Shown here piece by piece: positions 30,620-40,212 of a stretch of DNA of 64,000 nt (positions are counted from its first letter, which is position 1; each line of letters opens with the position of its first letter). The notes beneath the pieces were generated by a model. The model saw only the letters and a list, made by a program, of their open reading frames with translations, was not told where the DNA came from and made no database searches. The stretch spans positions 338,384 through 402,383 of the forward strand of contig NW_005179101.1 of NCBI RefSeq assembly GCF_000350225.1. Reading direction: 5' to 3'. Position numbers and translations under genes: made by a program. The stretch is from Chondrus crispus (lineage: Eukaryota > Rhodophyta > Florideophyceae > Gigartinales > Gigartinaceae).

Positions 30620-31675
30620 CGAGCGCGCGCGCCACTGCACCGGATGCGCCTGCAGTGGCACGCGCGCTTGCGCTACTGCTTCTATTTTGGAGGTGTAGCA
30701 AAACTGCAGTCGGCAGTGCGTCTGAAAAATGTCTTGCGGCCAAACTAACTATTGAGAGAAATTCTTTTCTAGATGAAATAAGTAGAAGGTCACAGTAGAC
30801 TTCGGGGCGCGTCACTAGAGATGTCAAAGGGCGCACGGTGGAAGAGAGGTACGGTGGAAGAGGGGTAGGGTAAATGGGAACTGCATAGCCTTCTGAAAAT
30901 CTCTTGAAAGAAAATAATAATGTCACGGGAGGTCCGTCCAGATCCCCGTGTGGCAATCCTCACCATTTGACGAAGGTCGGCGTCGTTGCGCTCTAGTCTA
31001 GAGGTCAGATGAGGTGAAACAATGAGGGCAGTTCCTCAGAAGCAAACCATGCCGTAAGATACCAATCGGCAGAGGCCAGCATGAGAGGACATCTCCTCAC
31101 AAAAATCCTGGCGGGAAGCGATTCAAGTCACTACACGTGTTGCAGCAAGTTGTAGCGGTTGTCCGTTGGGCACGTTGTCCTGGAGCAGCAATAGCCAAAA
31201 AGCTTTTGGTCTAACCATCCTGTTTCAATGGGAAGATAGTCTTCTCTGCCACGCCGACTTTTCTATCACGAGGATTTCAACGGAATGGAATGCAGAGGTG
31301 ACAGGGTCTGAGGGGTTTCTACCCTGGTCCCGCAAACTGCAAAAAGGAGATGCTGTCGATAAATGGAACGGCACTTATTGACATTTCGTCAAGACAAGAA
31401 AAGTGTAGATGACTCATTGAATATTGTCAAACCCTGTTTTGAATCTCTTTCTCTTCCTTTACTAATCTATTAATCAATTACTCATGGAAGTGGACGTTGC
31501 TCTTTTTCTGTTAAACCTTTTCTTCAGCCCAACCGAAGTTTGGTGTACATGCATATCAACCAACATTGTTGCATTTACTGAGCATCGTAAACGCAAAGCC
31601 CGTGCTTGCTCTGGTATTGGAATGCTGACAATGTACGTGTACATTCAGAAATCCTTGCTGGTGTCTACACGTGTC

Positions 31676-31730
31676 CAGCAATGTGTACAGCAATGCCTGA
31701 TATTATCAGGCATTGCTGTACACATTGTTG
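31676..31730. repeat. 55-bp foldback, 27-bp arms (one mismatch)
   Basis: Arms of cagcaatgtgtacagcaatg... inverted around a single base; only the gttg/gctg end mismatches. In copy 2 (57,080-57,134) the arms are perfect. No coding function. Confidence 0.9.
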
Positions 31731-31792
31731 TGTGTTTTCTCGGTTTGGATGCGGCGACGGTGCTACATGCCAGCCCTATCTTCGTAACAAAT

Positions 31793-32120
31793 ACACGTTG
31801 CGGTAGCCAGAAGAGCAAATGGCAAAGCAAATGGCAAAGCAAGTGGCAGACAACGTTGCTCATGACTGTTACCTTTGCAGCGAGAGCAGAATGTCCTCGT
31901 AGAAAATCGTACGGGCTTGTAGGCTGACTGACATCTGGTCCTAAAAGATTCTTCCGTCTTGCCCGGGACGAAAGGACTGCACACAGCATGTATTGCCATG
32001 ACGGCTACGATTTTCGGCGGACAACGAGGACATTCTGCTCTCACTGCAAAGGTAACAGTCATGAGCAACGTCGCCTGCCACTTGCTCTGCCATTTGTTCT
32101 TCTGGCTACCGCAACGTATA
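31793..32120. repeat. Long inverted repeat (~100-bp arms)
   Basis: Arm 1 (31,793-31,899) and the complement of arm 2 (32,025-32,120) share cgttgcggtagccagaag, gttgctcatgactgttacct and gcagaatgtcctcg. Arm 1 carries an extra 11-bp tandem expansion (gcaaatggcaa units) absent from copy 2. Foldback MITE-like; no ORF of known type. Confidence 0.8.
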
Positions 32121-33937
32121 TTCAATTAATCATCTACACTCTTGTAGTGTGCGCTGTTGTCTGAAACGTTTGCAGGATGATATTCAATTGAGAGTTGGAA
32201 CGAAAGGCTCTGGTGTGCCGGAAACGGTAGACAACATATTGTTGCGTAGTTTAGGCGTTCGGGGACTGTGAATTTGATCCAGCGGGAGTTTAAAAAAGCA
32301 TCGGCGGGAGTTTTGCATCACTCATCTGGCGAAACCGCGTCACGCCACCGGGCTAGCTGTCGAGGGTTGTAGCGCGGCGGCAGGAATTCGCAGTCGGAAG
32401 GGGCGGCAGGGTTGGGGTAGGGTTGTGTTGTGACCGGGTTTGACAGGCGGCGGCGGCACAGATTTGCAAGGTAATGGGTGCAAATTGGATAGGCGCGTTC
32501 GGTGTCAGAGTTGCGCGCGCTGGAGAAGCGGTGCTGCAGTGATGCGGTATCCAGAAGTAGACTCCTACAGCGCGGGGATATCGGAGGGGGAAAAGCAGCG
32601 GGCGTGAGAGAGTAGAGCACATAACATTATAGATGCATGTCGACGTGTGTGTTTTGGAAGAGTACAGCACACGTGAGCGATGCACGTCGGTCTCCCTCGC
32701 CTGCGTCGACGCGGCCACGGTGGTAAAAAAAGAAGAGTGAACCAATGGCCGCGGGCGCGGGTCGAGGCGAGTCGAGATGGTGGTGTTCTGTAGGAAAGTG
32801 TAAAGGCGAGCAAGTGTCGGACGAGGCGATGGAGAAGTTGAGGAGGGCGGCGGCAAAGATGATGCGAGCAAGGAAGACACTGAGACGCGGATTGATAGGG
32901 CGGGTGCGACGCTGATACAGAATGCGGGCGGGCGGCACAGCGGGGCACTATGGCGTGTTAGATGAGTGTCTCCCTGTCGCTGGAGTGGGATAGTGGCGTC
33001 GCGCTAATGCCGAGAGACTCAAACTATCGGGAGGGGTTATTGGGGCGAGCGGAGGAAGCGAGCGGAGGAAGCGAGCGGAGTAGACAGAGATGCGCAGCTT
33101 GTTCTGCGTTTACTGTCGTTATTCCCTCTACCCTCCCAGTCCTTCTATCCTCGGGACTAGGAGTAACTAAGTTACATGTAGCAGTAGTCAGTGAGCTCGG
33201 CGATCAAGATCATGGGCTTTGGTTGCGATCGTGCGACAAACACAGTATAAGTGACATCACTTACTCTCTCACTTACTCTCTGATTGAGGAGAGAGCGGCA
33301 AATTGGGGCCGTACAGCGGGGCACTGTTCGAGGGATTAGATGGCGCGCCAGTCCGCGGTCGCAACGCCACGTGCAATCGTCCGTGTGGGCCACAGGGCGG
33401 TTGGGAGTCTGCGGCGGTGGCGGTGCCGGCGAGGTTTGCCGGAAAGGTACAGCATGCCATGAATTAGTAGCTGAGGGTGCCGGGATGGACGATGGAACGT
33501 AGTTGCTGTGCACGCTGCGAGGACGGAAAGGGTGCCTGCCATTTATCGGATGGATACTGGAGATTCGCGACTTCTCAGGCGGTCATCTCTCGCCCGGTGG
33601 ATTGATGCGGTTGTTGTAACTGTTTCTCTCGGGGGTACATAGAACGGCGTCGGTATGTGCTTCCTGGGTAAAACGGCAGACGTCGAGAGGTGATGGAAGG
33701 CGAGATTCTTCGCGCGGCGTAGCGCCAGGGAGTAGAGGCAGAGCTGGGACAGCACTGTACAACGCCGTTAGTTACAGTGCATATGCCACCCGTCACTCGC
33801 TCACCACATGTCGACATGTGACTGACATCAGTCGTCACACGCCACCGCAACCCAAATTCACCGCTGACCTCCCCCCCGCTAACCGCGACCTCGCTCCCCC
33901 TCGCGCTCTACGCTATCCTATCCTCCCCCCCGCACTC

Positions 33938-33945
33938 TATACAAA
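33938..33945 (+). promoter_or_regulatory. TATA-like element of the Cys-rich gene, copy 1
   Basis: TATACAAA about 100 bp upstream of the ATG, within a C/T-rich promoter and leader (cctcccccccgcactc). The same element is conserved at 59,321-59,328. Confidence 0.5.
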
Positions 33946-34044
33946 CCCCCGTCTCTCCCCTTCCCAACACTCATCCGCCATCCTCCCACAACCCTCCGCG
34001 CCGATCCCGCCCCCTACCCCCATCCAACCACCCACCCCCGCCCA

Positions 34045-34692
34045 ATGAAGCTCCTCATCCTCCTCTCCGCCCTGGCCCTCGCCGCCTCGGCCTCCGTCCT
34101 CAACACCTCCGCCCACCAGATCGCCAAGGGGGGCAGGTGCAACTCCGACCCCACCGGCTGCTACCCGGGCCTGTCGTGCGTGGGCAACCCGGGCAACAAG
34201 AAGTGCTTCCGCAAGCGCACGGCCAACGAGAAGTGCGGCAAAGACCCGTTCTGGGTCTGCGCGGACGGCTTGACATGCTCGCGCGTCGGCCGCTGCGCCA
34301 GCACCGCCGGCGTCAAGGCCCGCTGCAACAACCCCGGCGACGTCTGCGCCGCAGGCCTCGTCTGCGTCGGAAACCTCGGCAACAAGCGCTGCTTCCCGCC
34401 CCGCCTCATGGGCGACAAGTGCGGCAAGGACCCCTTCTGGACCTGCCAGGCCCCGCTCATTTGCTCCCCGAGAGGCACGTGCGCCCGCCCGAGAGGCTTG
34501 AAGAAGTCGTGCAACGCCCCGACCGACGTCTGCCGCTCGGGACTCGTCTGCGTCGGTAACGTCGGAAACAAGAAGTGCTTCAAGCCTGTGAGGGTGGGCG
34601 ACCGATGCGGAAAGGACCCCTTCTGGGTCTGCGCTGACGGCTTGAGGTGCTCCGCCGCCGGCCGCTGCATCTATTCATCCTTTATTGTCTAA
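34045..34692 (+). CDS. Secreted Cys-rich repeat protein, copy 1
   Basis: 215 residues. Residues 1-17 form a typical signal peptide (MKLLILLSALALAASAS), so the protein should enter the secretory pathway. Three tandem modules with an exact 62-residue period start at Cys 32, 94 and 156; each has eight cysteines spaced C-x6-C-x5-C-x8-C-x9-C-x7-C-x5-C-x5-C and the conserved core CGKDPFW.C. Even cysteine number and fixed spacing suggest four disulfides per module. GC-rich third positions and a C/T-rich promoter mark it as a real gene. The C-terminus IYSSFIV comes from a 43-bp segment that interrupts the frame; a further module lies downstream beyond a solo LTR. Family not recognised. Confidence 0.9.
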   Translation: MKLLILLSALALAASASVLNTSAHQIAKGGRCNSDPTGCYPGLSCVGNPGNKKCFRKRTANEKCGKDPFWVCADGLTCSRVGRCASTAGVKARCNNPGDVCAAGLVCVGNLGNKRCFPPRLMGDKCGKDPFWTCQAPLICSPRGTCARPRGLKKSCNAPTDVCRSGLVCVGNVGNKKCFKPVRVGDRCGKDPFWVCADGLRCSAAGRCIYSSFIV

Positions 34693-34714
34693 CTTCTGCA
34701 ACTTCCGCTGCATC
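34672..34714 (+). other. 43-bp interruption that ends the Cys-rich reading frame
   Basis: ccgctgcatc occurs at 34,662-34,671 and again at 34,705-34,714, bracketing a 33-bp AT-rich segment with the stop codon. Without the segment (and the LTR next to it) the frame runs directly into another Cys module. Present in both copies. Confidence 0.6.
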
Positions 34715-34719
34715 AAGGG

Positions 34720-34866
34720 ATGAGAGCCATACATACACACGTGGTACACGTACAACAACGCGATTAGCGCACCTCAATCGCCGCCGCCCTACGGATGCCT
34801 AACCTCCCTCTATAAGGTAGACAGGCATTAGGCATCAATAAACCTGGACATCGATTTTGCATCACA
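34720..34866 (+). repeat. Solo copia LTR, copy 1
   Basis: 147 bp, ATGAGAGCC to ATCACA, same family as 50,183-50,380. Flanked by aaggg at 34,715-34,719 and 34,867-34,871, a 5-bp target duplication. Contains ctctataagg, a TATA-like box. Confidence 0.9.
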
Positions 34867-34964
34867 AAGGGCGTTGACACAGCAGGCGAGTGCACCGCCG
34901 CCGGCCTGTGGTGCGTGGGCAACCCGGGCAACATGAAGTGCTTCCCGCCGCGTCTCCTCGGCAA
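34867..34964 (+). pseudogene. Severed Cys-module remnant, copy 1
   Basis: Right of the LTR the frame reads GECTAAGLWCVGNPGNMKCF, clearly a continuation of the module series, and is lost at 34,964 where the duplication ends and unrelated DNA starts (gacgccgaaggcggcgtc). Confidence 0.8.
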
Positions 34965-36140
34965 GACGCCGAAGGCGGCGTCTCGAGTGTGTGTGACGGT
35001 AGAGATGCGCACGAGCGCGAGGACAGTGCGCACGAGCGCACGGACGGGTGCACGTAACCTTTTTTCGTAGATCATAGCTGGCGCTCGCGCTATTGAATAC
35101 GTTGAATCGCAACGCGACTCATGCATAAAAGGCTCGACTTCTTAACTAGAAGAAATAACATCTGAAGACTTCCCCAGTACAGACAGGGCATTGCCTGTTG
35201 CATCAGAAAGATTAAGATTGGAAGGCGGCATGCCTCAAGGCATGGAGGGAGGTCCTGGACGAGCGTGTGTTTCTCACGTGTTTCTCCATGTCGACACGGT
35301 AGGGCCATCCGCGATGAGCGAAGAAGCCCCCGGCGGATGCACCCACCCCGGGGCCCTGCTCTTAGCGCCACGAGGTGACTCCAAAGTCCTTTTCCTCCCG
35401 GCAATGGTGCGAAATTTCTCAATAGTCTCGGAGCCACTCAGCGCGGAAGCCAGCCTCGGCGGGCGATTTTCCTTTGTTGACGTCGCGGTGGGTGCTGAGA
35501 ATTTCGCGCGCAAAAGTTCGTGCGTGCCAGCGAGTCGCTCGTCTGCCATAGTGGTGGATGCAGTAATAACATAGAGGCAGCAGCCCAACACTTCATGCAG
35601 AACAGCATTGCATTCCTTTACTCCCCTTCTAGACTTGTTTCGGTACGAAAAGGTGCACAAGAATGGTAACTGACTAAGCAGGTAGTTGATATGTGATATT
35701 CCTCAGCTAGCAGCGTGTAACCTACGTGAAAGTCAAGAACACTGAATTCGGCGTAGTTGGTTTACTTTCATGCTATCACTATCCCTGAAGGATGTATTTG
35801 TCCTTGATTGAAAACCCTATCTCTCTATCTCCCGCATTTGCGCTCGATTTCCGTTCAATGATTGGTTGCATTCATTTTCTCTATTGTATCTCCGATGCTA
35901 CTGCATTTATTATGTCTGTGAACCACTGTTAAGTTCGATTTAGTTCTCAATCGCCCCCACTGATAGTAAGGCGATAAGTTAGGATCTTTCTACGGTTTAG
36001 GTGGGTCTACGTAGGATTATGTGGTATATATAACGACCAGTCTGAAGCGCTACAAGTAAATGGTACGAGATCTTCACCTTGTCAAAACCCATCTTCTTCC
36101 GTTTTCTCGACATCACTCAATATTCCTGTGCTTCTGTTTA
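34965..36140. other. Intergenic region; one weak minus-strand ORF
   Basis: 35,549-35,274 (-) encodes about 91 residues beginning MADERLAGTHELLRAKFSAP, rich in Ser/Pro/Arg, with no known family; it might be a gene fragment. The rest shows no gene. Direct repeats of a tgcgcacgagcgc-like word occur near 35,005-35,040. Confidence 0.3.
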
Positions 36141-36149
36141 TTGTTTATC

Positions 36150-37230
36150 TCGATAATCTGGACACAATGACCGCAGATCTCCCCAGGAATCGGAAACTGA
36201 TACCCCTAAAATGGTATACCGTTACAAGATGGAATGCAAAGGAGAAGTAGCATCGAGAAAAGTTCGATGTTCTGCCCGAGGCGACAAAATGCTACCGCAC
36301 AAGCACTATGACCCCTCAAAACAACCACGTACATCACAGACAAACTACAGTAAGAGAACTGCTGGGCATCGCGGCGAAGTACCGCATGCATATCTAACAC
36401 ATCGACATCAAGTCGGCGTACATGCATGAAAAATTCGCGTACAACGGAAGTGAAACGGTAGACGTGAGACAACACGGCAGATTCTTGGCACTTACAAACA
36501 AGACTGCCAAGGAGGCAAGCTACACATGAACACATTCGGGACGCCATTCGCTGACCACACATATCTCTCAGCAGTCTTCGCCCTACTACGACAGGAAAAA
36601 TGTTACAATATGGTGTGAAGCATTGTCGTCCTTGCCACAACTTCCCCAATGGCATGTAGAGTGACAGTTCCATTCTACCTGGCATGTATCAAGTAAGGGG
36701 AGATGAGCTAAGACGATATTGTAATTACCGCCAACACCAAAACATCTGTACATCTCCCGGTAGATTTGTTGCCAGTGCTGTACCATTTTATTACGAGCAA
36801 CTACTTGAAAATAGTATAAAAGGTAGGCGATCAGGAACCTACAGTAAAAACTAAGCACGAACCCACAAGCTCAAAGGAAACTGTTTCAAAACATTCAAGC
36901 AAGGCGGAGCAGACCTGTGCCTCTGGTCCAAAAATTGGCAAAGACCTCATAATCGCCGCCGTCAAAATGGATGATTTTACTGTAGTCGTCACCACTGCCA
37001 CACTCAAAGACGCGTTCGCAACCGCCTTATCCAAAGCGTACAATATCAAGCGCTTGGGTGAACCCACAACCGGCCTCAATTTCCGAGCGGGTAAGCGAAA
37101 GGACAACGCGGAAATTCAAAACCTCCTCGTATCATATGCAGACGCTGATTGAGCTGGGGACATCATGGACCAGAATTCCATATCAGGGACCCTCCACACA
37201 TACAACGGAACACCGATATGTTGGGGGTAA
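36150..37230 (+). pseudogene. Decayed (+) copia pol (RT and RNase H pieces)
   Basis: 36,190-36,345 reads the RT segment MVYRYKMECKGEVASRKVRC and MLPHKHYDPSK, matching TYRYK...ARCSILGDRM of the complete copia. 36,967-37,150 has MDDFTVVVTTATLKDAF (active-site box), YNIKRLGEPTTGLNF, then LLVSYADAD and, after a stop, NSISGTLHTYNGTPICW of RNase H. Large internal deletions and frameshifts. The family's RNase H C-terminus and 3' LTR appear on the other side of the gypsy element at 49,755-50,380. Confidence 0.75.
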
Positions 37231-37684
37231 GAGAAGTTGGCGACGATCGGGGGAACAGTAGAATCGGAGCAGAGATAACTTTAACGGAACAAGAAAGTAG
37301 AGCAAGAAGTGGGAACTGGTAACTCCTGCTTCCTAACTGAACTCCACTAGCAGACAGACAGCTTAGGTACAGAACATATTCTTGGACACAAGCTTCATCG
37401 TGAGGTTGGAATAAGCAGCATGATACAAGTGGAAACAGAAAGATGAGATGAGACATGCAATAGAAACATTGCATGTAGGTGACAGACATAAGACACGTAA
37501 TACATTGCATGTCCATGATACGAGATGGACACGACACAACTGAGTGATACAGTATCGTCATATGCCATTTCAAAACGTCCAAGTGGACATCATAACAGAA
37601 AGGACTCGGGGCTTGAGCGGTCGTGCGATAAAATGTTCGAACGTAATCGAACCAGAAATATGAGGAGAAACTTATAGGAAGATA
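37231..37684. other. Unassigned insert between copia remnant and pogo-like element
   Basis: AT-rich, no ORF of known type. Contains repeats of ttgcatgt and short inverted repeats near 37,450-37,515. Confidence 0.35.
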
Positions 37685-38606
37685 CAGTGAACCCCCCGAT
37701 AAGGATCATTCTCCATATGGATATCCTCCGTAAACGGATAAAAAGTCGAGCGACGGACTCCGTAGCTTACAAATGTTTACCAAAAAACAATGTTTGTGGA
37801 ATATTCCTCAATTGGATATCGGGTTCAATGTGAAATATGCATATCATACAGACCTCTCCTACTCAAAACGTATTTTATGGTTACTTTTGAGCGGCCAAGG
37901 CACAAATTACCCCATAACCGTTCATCCTTTATCAATCCGTTCACAATCTGCTCAATAAATTCCAATCCCCGTCTGAGGCTTCGCAATTATCATCATTCTC
38001 GACAAAAACATCTTTCTAGCATATACTCCTGTTGGTCCTCCCCTAATAAATCTCCTCTGATCGCAAACATTGCGTGTTTTCAGCACCGTAGCCATCTGCC
38101 CCCGTCAAGCGACAATCGTCGATGAAGCGCTCTGAGCTTAACCTCGCCCAAAAGCCACAAATATGTGCAGAGTTCCAACGGCGCAAAAAAGCAAGGAACA
38201 GACGTCACAAAGCGCCCTTGCGAGGTGGGCCTCAGTACAGTTTTCCCTTTCTAAACCTCCTGCTCAAGCTGTCATGTCCGGCATCATCAACGGAACGTAT
38301 GGTTTTCGTCCCGATATCTCTACAAAAAGTTCAAGCGCTCCGCGTCAGTTACCAGCCTATATCTCGAACGCGGAGTCTCAACTTGGGTCTCTGCCCAATT
38401 TGCAAATAGGGTAAACATCACAGGTCATCTTATAACTACGCAAGCAGAGCGCATTCAATACATTTAGATACATTTTTAAGTGAAGCACAGACATTCTGAG
38501 AGATGCACCGTGACACCGTTATGATACGGTCTCCGGATGTGAATATCCTCCGCAAATGGATACGGATTACGTCCACCGAGCGTATCCATATCGAGAGGGT
38601 TCACTG
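37685..38606 (+). mobile_element. Non-autonomous pogo/Tigger-like element (922 bp)
   Basis: Ends cagtgaacc...cgata.ggat in inverted orientation (37,685 and 38,606), flanked by TA at 37,683-37,684 and 38,607-38,608. The cagtgaaccc start with TA target is typical of pogo/Tigger elements. Subterminal direct repeat atatcctccgyaaayggata occurs at both ends. Only the N-terminal DNA-binding part of a transposase remains. It lies 17 bp from the gypsy target duplication. Confidence 0.82.
38122..38415 (+). pseudogene. CENP-B/Tigger-type HTH remnant
   Basis: MKRSELNLAQKPQICAEFQR in one frame and, after a frame change near 38,190, TSQSALARWASVQFSLSKPP then AQAVMSGIIN in the next: the first helix-turn-helix of CENP-B/pogo transposases (KR..LTL.QK.EIC ... 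LA.W....F.L.KP). The catalytic DDE part is deleted. Confidence 0.7.
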
Positions 38607-38625
38607 TAATCGGGCTTATGATAAC

Positions 38626-39233
38626 TGTGGTACAACTCTCCTCAAACCCCAGCGGGCGAGAGGCTCGGAGGATGAGCCGAGGGAGCTCGCGACGCGAGAC
38701 GCGCGGCGCGCGGTTACCGAACGGTCGGACTTGCGAAAAGGGAGTGGCACACTGGCCGGTTACGCGCAGTCGTCCCGAGGTGCTAGATCGGAGACGACCG
38801 GTAACGGGTTAGAAGCCAACGCGCGAGAGAATACCGAAACGGCAGTACGTAGGCGCGAAAGGGAGGGGGGCAAGTCTGCCCCCCGTGTTTACTGCGAGGA
38901 CGGTGTCCGGGTCTTAACCCCTCAGAGGGACGCCCGGGACACCTGTCCAATACAGTACCTGTCACTTACTGTGGACCAGGTACTGTACGCGATTGAAAAT
39001 CTAGCGCCGTCATTACACTACCGCACGGATCCTCACACTACGCGCTTGCATTACACTGCGCGCGCATTATCCCCACACGGTTCCTTACACTACACGTGTA
39101 CCCAAGCGTACACCTGTCACTTGCTGCGCCCATTCGGTAATCATGCGTATTACACGTGGGCCACGGTGCCCCGTGCTCGCTGCGCGCGGCCGCTCCTACT
39201 GTACACCGACCGCGGATCGGTCGTTGTACCACA
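38626..39233 (-). repeat. Gypsy 3' LTR
   Basis: 608 bp, 10-bp perfect terminal inversion TGTGGTACAA/TTGTACCACA. Internal tacacgtgtac-type inverted repeats. The + strand ORF A begins 92 bp beyond its inner end, so an antisense promoter in this LTR could drive it. Confidence 0.95.
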
Positions 39234-39250
39234 GACCCCCTTCCTTATCT
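39234..39250 (-). other. Gypsy polypurine tract
   Basis: Minus strand AGATAAGGAAGGGGGTC directly before the 3' LTR, the expected site for plus-strand priming. Confidence 0.75.
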
Positions 39251-39324
39251 GTCGCCACATCCTCGTGGCGACCACATTTCCTTCCCAGCGGTCCCCTCGA
39301 TCTCTTCCACAACCTGTGCGTGCG

Positions 39325-40212
39325 ATGACCGGACGGAAGCTTCTTCGCGCGGACGAGCACGCCTCGTGGCTCTTCACCGACCTGACGGTATATAAGTCGG
39401 GTATATCGTCCGATTCGGATAGCGCGGCTTCTGTCTCCTCCCACGCGAACCCCCCAGAACCACCAACTCCTACACAGCACTCCCCCACACTTCACCAACA
39501 CTCCTCCATTCCTTCCCCAGACGACGACATTCCTTTATCCCAACTCTTCCCACGACCGACCATGGACCACAGCAACACCCCCGTGGACGCGCTTCCGATC
39601 GGCGCGCCGTCGAGCCCCGGAAGGGCTCCGGCGTTACGCGGGTCGACTCCCGCGTTTCAGCCGCAGCGCGCTCGCCGCGGCGGAACAGAGTCGACCACCA
39701 ATTTGGCCGAGCCCGCGACGCGCTCGCGAGCTGATGCGTCCGATCCGGTCGCTGCGCCACCGATAGAAGAACGACCGACCTGGCCCTCGCCGCTGCCCTC
39801 CGAGGGCGTGGCTCCAAGGACGGTTGAGGCGGGTCCGGCGTACCCCGCGGTACTACCCCCGCCTCCCATGTCGCCGCTGCCTGCCGCGGGCACGGCGTCG
39901 CCAAGAGCCGATTTCGGTACTGTGCGCGAGACGCTGGCACCGCCGGCTGTCCTGCTCTCGCCGCGGGCCGAGCGGGGGTCGGCGCTATCGCCCGGGCGGG
40001 CCTTCACGACCCCCAGCGCGCCGAATTGGCTGAGAAGTGGCGTCAAGTCCGTCCGGTCGCTGCTGCCCGGGTCCTCGATGGACCACCGGCGGCGGCGAGC
40101 CCGGCGACGCGCTTCCGGTCGCAAGCCCCCGATGACGGTCAACGAATACGTGCGGCGCCGCCTCTTAGACTCGGCGCGATTCCAGCAGTCCCTGGGAATC
40201 ATGCCATCGTGA
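39325..40212 (+). CDS. Gypsy accessory ORF A (antisense)
   Basis: 295 codons from ATG 39,325, intact, opposite in strand to gag-pol. Residues 20-70 are Ser/Asp/Pro-rich (SSDSDSAASVSS, PPEPPTPTQHSP), the middle is Pro/Ala/Arg-rich and probably disordered, and the C-terminus is strongly basic (DHRRRRARRRASGRK) then MTVNEYVRRRLLDSARFQQS. The basic stretch could be a nuclear-localisation or nucleic-acid-binding segment. No family recognised. It overlaps ORF B by 187 bp in a different frame; ORF B is in the -1 frame relative to A, so frameshifting or splicing could fuse them. Confidence 0.6.
   Translation: MTGRKLLRADEHASWLFTDLTVYKSGISSDSDSAASVSSHANPPEPPTPTQHSPTLHQHSSIPSPDDDIPLSQLFPRPTMDHSNTPVDALPIGAPSSPGRAPALRGSTPAFQPQRARRGGTESTTNLAEPATRSRADASDPVAAPPIEERPTWPSPLPSEGVAPRTVEAGPAYPAVLPPPPMSPLPAAGTASPRADFGTVRETLAPPAVLLSPRAERGSALSPGRAFTTPSAPNWLRSGVKSVRSLLPGSSMDHRRRRARRRASGRKPPMTVNEYVRRRLLDSARFQQSLGIMPS

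Larger units (their letters stand above)
29641..33850. other. Duplicated intergenic DNA rich in hairpins, no recognised gene
   Basis: Many medium ORFs on both strands, conserved in copy 2 only because the duplication is young; none has a recognisable domain. It includes an expanded GC palindrome, a 55-bp foldback and a long inverted repeat (listed separately), and a short tandem array of gcgagcggaggaa units near 33,045-33,085 that is contracted in copy 2. Confidence 0.45.
25607..34964 (+). repeat. Segmental duplication, copy 1
   Basis: Direct repeat of 50,326-60,347, collinear apart from a 667-bp solo LTR in copy 2 and small indels. By eye very high identity over more than 9 kb. Offset is 24,719 at the left end and 25,383 in the Cys-rich gene. 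Copy 1 is truncated at both ends relative to copy 2: part of the copia LTR on the left, part of a Cys module on the right. Confidence 0.95.

Noticed and set aside
31166-31381. 71-codon ORF identical in both duplicates
   Set aside because: Conservation follows from the recent duplication; no motif, no family resemblance.
32318-32948. Overlapping minus-strand ORFs of 100-190 codons, kept in copy 2
   Set aside because: Several frames are open at once, low-complexity Ser/Pro/Thr/Arg content, frame-shifting differences between copies; no evidence of coding.
34965-35000. Hairpin gacgcc.gaa.ggcggcgtc as a transcription terminator
   Set aside because: A short stem at the duplication breakpoint without a T run in a eukaryotic context; probably incidental.
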